From Spirochaetota bacterium (GTDB lineage: Bacteria; Spirochaetota; UBA12135; COTS27): a DNA stretch of 7,031 nucleotides. The position numbers and the translations under genes are program-made. The DNA lies in contig JAUXHF010000097.1 in NCBI GenBank assembly GCA_030621685.1, positions 1 through 7,031 on the forward strand. The letters are read 5' to 3'. Below are positions 5,387-7,031 of the stretch, in pieces. Position 1 is the first letter of the stretch, and the number at the start of each line of letters is the position of its first letter. The notes beneath the pieces were generated by a model. It was not told the DNA's origin. It searched no databases and saw only the letters and a list, made by a program, of their open reading frames with translations.

Positions 5387-6835
5387 ATGAAACCCCCTAA
5401 GTCTAAGCAGCAAATTCAGAATTCGAAGAAGGATGTATGGTCACAGCGCTTCTCTGTGGAAACGGCAGATACCATGCAGCTTTTCCATTCTTCTTTGCCT
5501 TTCGATAAAATACTGTATCTGTACGATATTGCTGGATCGTTAGCGCACAGTGCTATGCTCTGTAAGGCTGGTATTATCAGTAACAGCGTGGCCAAAAAAA
5601 TCCGCCTAGGGCTGCAGGGCATGCAAAAAGATATAGAAAAAGGAAAGCTTCAGATAAGTGGCCCAGACGATGACATCCACATGTGGGTAGAAAGACAGCT
5701 CACTAAAAGAATTGGCCTAGCTGCTGCTAGCCTACATACGGCAAGATCTCGAAACGATCAAAGCACTACCGATATGCGTCTTTATCTGCGTGCAAGCATA
5801 GACTCGCAGTTAGAAAGGCTGCAGCATTTTTTGAAAACTCTGCTTTCCAAGGCTGAAGCAGATGTTCAAAAAATTTTTCCGGGCTACACTCACTTTCAGG
5901 CGGCTCAGCCAATACGCCTGGGCTTTTATTGGATGGCTTACTTCTTTATGTTTATGCGCGACAGCCAGCGTCTCCTTGACATGCGTCATCGTGTTAACTG
6001 TAGCCCTTTGGGAAGCGGCGCCTTTGCTGGTGTCAATTACAACATAAACAGAACGCTTACGCAAAAAGCCTTAGGCTTTGAGGCCATCCTGCCCAATGCT
6101 ATGGATGCTGTCTCTGATAGAGATTTCATCCTCGAATTCCTCTCGGGGCTTTCTATTACCATGATGCATCTATCTAGGCTATCAGAGGATATTATTATGT
6201 ATAGCAGTACCAGCATGCAGCTCTTCACCATTAACGATGCCTATGCCACAGGGAGTTCTATTATGCCTAACAAGAAAAACCCCGATGCTTTAGAGCTTAT
6301 ACGCGGCAAAACAGGACGTGTCTATGGAAGCATGCTCTCTCTCTTTACAGTTATGAAGGGATTGCCGCTTTCTTATAATCGTGATATGCAAGAAGACAAG
6401 GAAGGCCTCTTTGATGCCACAAGGCAATGTGCCAGCTGCCTACGTTTAGCCACAGAAGTTATTCAAACCTTGAAGTACAATAGCAAGGCTGCCGGCAAGG
6501 CCCTAGAAAAAGGATATGTCGCCGCTACCGATGTAGCCGATTATCTTGTTCATAAAGGCATGCCTTTTCGCAAAGCCCATGCCCTCTCTTCAAACATTGT
6601 AAAGGCTCTTGAGAAAACTCAGCGCAGCTATGCCGATCTTTCTTTAGCCCAATGGCAGGAATTCTCGAAGCTCTTTAGCAAGGACATAACAGAAGTTATT
6701 AGCATAGAGAATATTATTGAAAACAAGAAATCGGCTGGCGGCACCTCATTGAAATCTTTGCGCCAGCAAATCAAAGAGGGCAAAAAACTTCTTGCCACCT
6801 TGCAAAAACGCCGCAAGAAACTCCTTGGCTCTTAG
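5387..6835 (+). CDS. argH: Argininosuccinate lyase
   Basis: This cytoplasmic homotetramer cleaves argininosuccinate to arginine and fumarate, the last step of arginine synthesis. The 482 residues are slightly longer than the usual 455-470 because of a Lys/Gln-rich N-terminal extension (about 1-16). Seen in order: WSQRF (from 18), FDKILYLYDIAGSLAH, DDDIH (94-98), HTARSRNDQ (117-125), PGYTHFQ with the acid/base pair T168-H169, PLGSGAFAG, VSDRDF (242-247), the superfamily signature loop GSSIMPNKKNPD (289-300) with its catalytic serine, KGLPLSYNRDMQEDKE (324-339), ATD (380-382), and a C-terminal GGT motif. The protein ends in a strongly basic stretch (QKRRKKLL). Oddities: N295 where the lyase normally has Gln, A119 where HTGRSRNDQ is usual, and F180 where a His is normal. 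The frame is intact and these changes are conservative enough that activity is likely. It is transcribed divergently from nadB and stands alone here. Other fumarase/aspartase-superfamily members are unlikely because the ASL-specific blocks are present. Confidence 0.96.
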   Translation: MKPPKSKQQIQNSKKDVWSQRFSVETADTMQLFHSSLPFDKILYLYDIAGSLAHSAMLCKAGIISNSVAKKIRLGLQGMQKDIEKGKLQISGPDDDIHMWVERQLTKRIGLAAASLHTARSRNDQSTTDMRLYLRASIDSQLERLQHFLKTLLSKAEADVQKIFPGYTHFQAAQPIRLGFYWMAYFFMFMRDSQRLLDMRHRVNCSPLGSGAFAGVNYNINRTLTQKALGFEAILPNAMDAVSDRDFILEFLSGLSITMMHLSRLSEDIIMYSSTSMQLFTINDAYATGSSIMPNKKNPDALELIRGKTGRVYGSMLSLFTVMKGLPLSYNRDMQEDKEGLFDATRQCASCLRLATEVIQTLKYNSKAAGKALEKGYVAATDVADYLVHKGMPFRKAHALSSNIVKALEKTQRSYADLSLAQWQEFSKLFSKDITEVISIENIIENKKSAGGTSLKSLRQQIKEGKKLLATLQKRRKKLLGS

Positions 6836-6855
6836 TTTTTTTTGTTTATTGAAAT
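6782..6855 (+). repeat. Direct repeat, copy 1: argH 3' end plus flank
   Basis: This copy covers the last 17 codons and stop of argH plus 20 bases of downstream T-rich sequence. It recurs at 6960-7031, offset by 178 bases, with four mismatches in the 54-nt coding part, a 2-nt length difference in the T-run and one mismatch after it. Confidence 0.9.
6836..6843 (+). terminator. T8 tract directly after argH stop
   Basis: Eight T follow the TAG of argH immediately. Upstream, only a weak stem, CAAG/CTTG around a 6-nt loop inside the last codons, can form. It could be a minimal intrinsic terminator overlapping the gene end. The second copy of this sequence at 6960 keeps a T6 tract but breaks the stem. 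Confidence 0.3.
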
Positions 6856-6875
6856 TTGGAATAACTAATAACTAA

Positions 6876-6902
6876 CTAGCAAAGCTCTGTCACTTTCGCT
6901 AG
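6876..6902. other. Bulged hairpin downstream of argH
   Basis: CTAGC-AAAG pairs with CTTT-C-GCTAG (6876-6884 with 6893-6902): nine base pairs, one bulged C and an 8-nt loop. There is no T-tract on the plus strand. On the minus strand the next bases are moderately T-rich. It could be a terminator for either direction or a structured 3' end that stabilises argH mRNA. Confidence 0.4.
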
Positions 6903-6903
6903 A

Positions 6904-6915
6904 GGCGTATACGCC
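6904..6915. promoter_or_regulatory. Perfect 12-nt palindrome GGCGTATACGCC
   Basis: A GC-flanked perfect palindrome starts two bases after the bulged hairpin. In AT-rich intergenic DNA such a sequence stands out. It could be a dimeric protein-binding site for a gene beyond the right edge. The function is unknown. Confidence 0.35.
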
Positions 6916-6943
6916 CCAAGCAAGCAAGCCTTCATTGCCGAAA

Positions 6944-6963
6944 TTTTCAATATGTATTGAAAA
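6944..6963. repeat. AT-rich inverted repeat at the edge of the argH-tail copy
   Basis: TTTTCAATA and TATTGAAAA (6944-6952 and 6955-6963) are perfect nine-base arms around a TG centre. The right arm overlaps the A6 tract that opens repeat copy 2, so the inverted repeat straddles the duplication boundary. Confidence 0.5.
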
Positions 6964-7031
6964 AACTTCTTGCCACCTTGCAAAGATGCCGCAAGAAAAT
7001 CCTTAGCTCTTAGTTTTTTGTTTATCGAAAT
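6960..7031 (+). repeat. Direct repeat, copy 2: detached argH tail, cut by window edge
   Basis: Similarity to the argH end begins sharply at the A6 tract at 6960 and runs to the last base of the window. Read in the argH frame it encodes KKLLATLQRCRKKILSS and a TAG at the matching position, so the frame is preserved. The rest of argH is absent, so it is a gene-end remnant and not a gene. Four substitutions in 54 nt, three of them changing an amino acid, indicate it is no longer under the same constraint. The similarity may continue beyond the window. Confidence 0.9.

Larger units (their letters stand above)
6836..7031. other. Non-coding region downstream of argH
   Basis: About 195 bases with no open reading frame I can support. 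It contains the T-tract, a bulged hairpin (6876-6902), a perfect palindrome (6904-6915), an AT inverted repeat (6944-6963) and the duplicated argH tail (6960-7031). The density of symmetrical elements between two copies of a gene end is unusual. Confidence 0.7.

Overview
The window is AT-rich bacterial DNA, roughly 40% GC by eye. It carries parts of three metabolic or envelope genes: a very large outer-membrane protein gene on the minus strand (1 to about 3186, cut by the left edge), nadB on the minus strand (3592-5169) and argH on the plus strand (5387-6835). I see no mobile-element genes, tRNA, rRNA or CRISPR. The LptD/OstA-like protein shows a diderm with a lipopolysaccharide- or glycolipid-type outer membrane. 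Its length (over 1,060 residues), acidic proline-rich N-terminus and lack of the proteobacterial cysteines fit a spirochaete-like or similar non-proteobacterial lineage. That placement is inference only.

Layout. (1) 1-3186(-): lptD-like gene with no ATG at its front and no visible Shine-Dalgarno, missing only a short C-terminal part. (2) 3244-3591: intergenic, with three small inverted repeats packed against the lptD start and a threefold 12-nt repeat further upstream. (3) 3592-5169(-): nadB, L-aspartate oxidase, all main catalytic residues present, but the frame stops abruptly after the SRGGH motif at a homopolymer. A 17-codon protein-like tail lies open in another frame just beyond. (4) 5170-5386: divergent control region. 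It has a palindromic TATAAT box touching nadB and a five-unit 12-nt array of TACA-N-TGTA type sites in front of argH. (5) 5387-6835(+): argH, argininosuccinate lyase, complete, with several substitutions in normally fixed motifs. (6) 6836-7031: a T-tract, a hairpin, a 12-nt palindrome, and a second, diverged copy of the last 54 nt of argH plus its T-rich flank.

How the genes relate. NadB oxidises L-aspartate to iminoaspartate, the first step of de novo NAD synthesis, and can use fumarate as electron acceptor. ArgH releases arginine and fumarate from argininosuccinate. The divergent pair therefore shares aspartate and fumarate chemistry, although nothing in the sequence proves co-regulation. 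The lptD gene lies downstream of nadB on the same strand, but a gap of about 400 bases and a candidate promoter suggest separate transcription. The signals most worth following are the operator-like array before argH, the duplicated argH 3' end, and the nadB homopolymer end.
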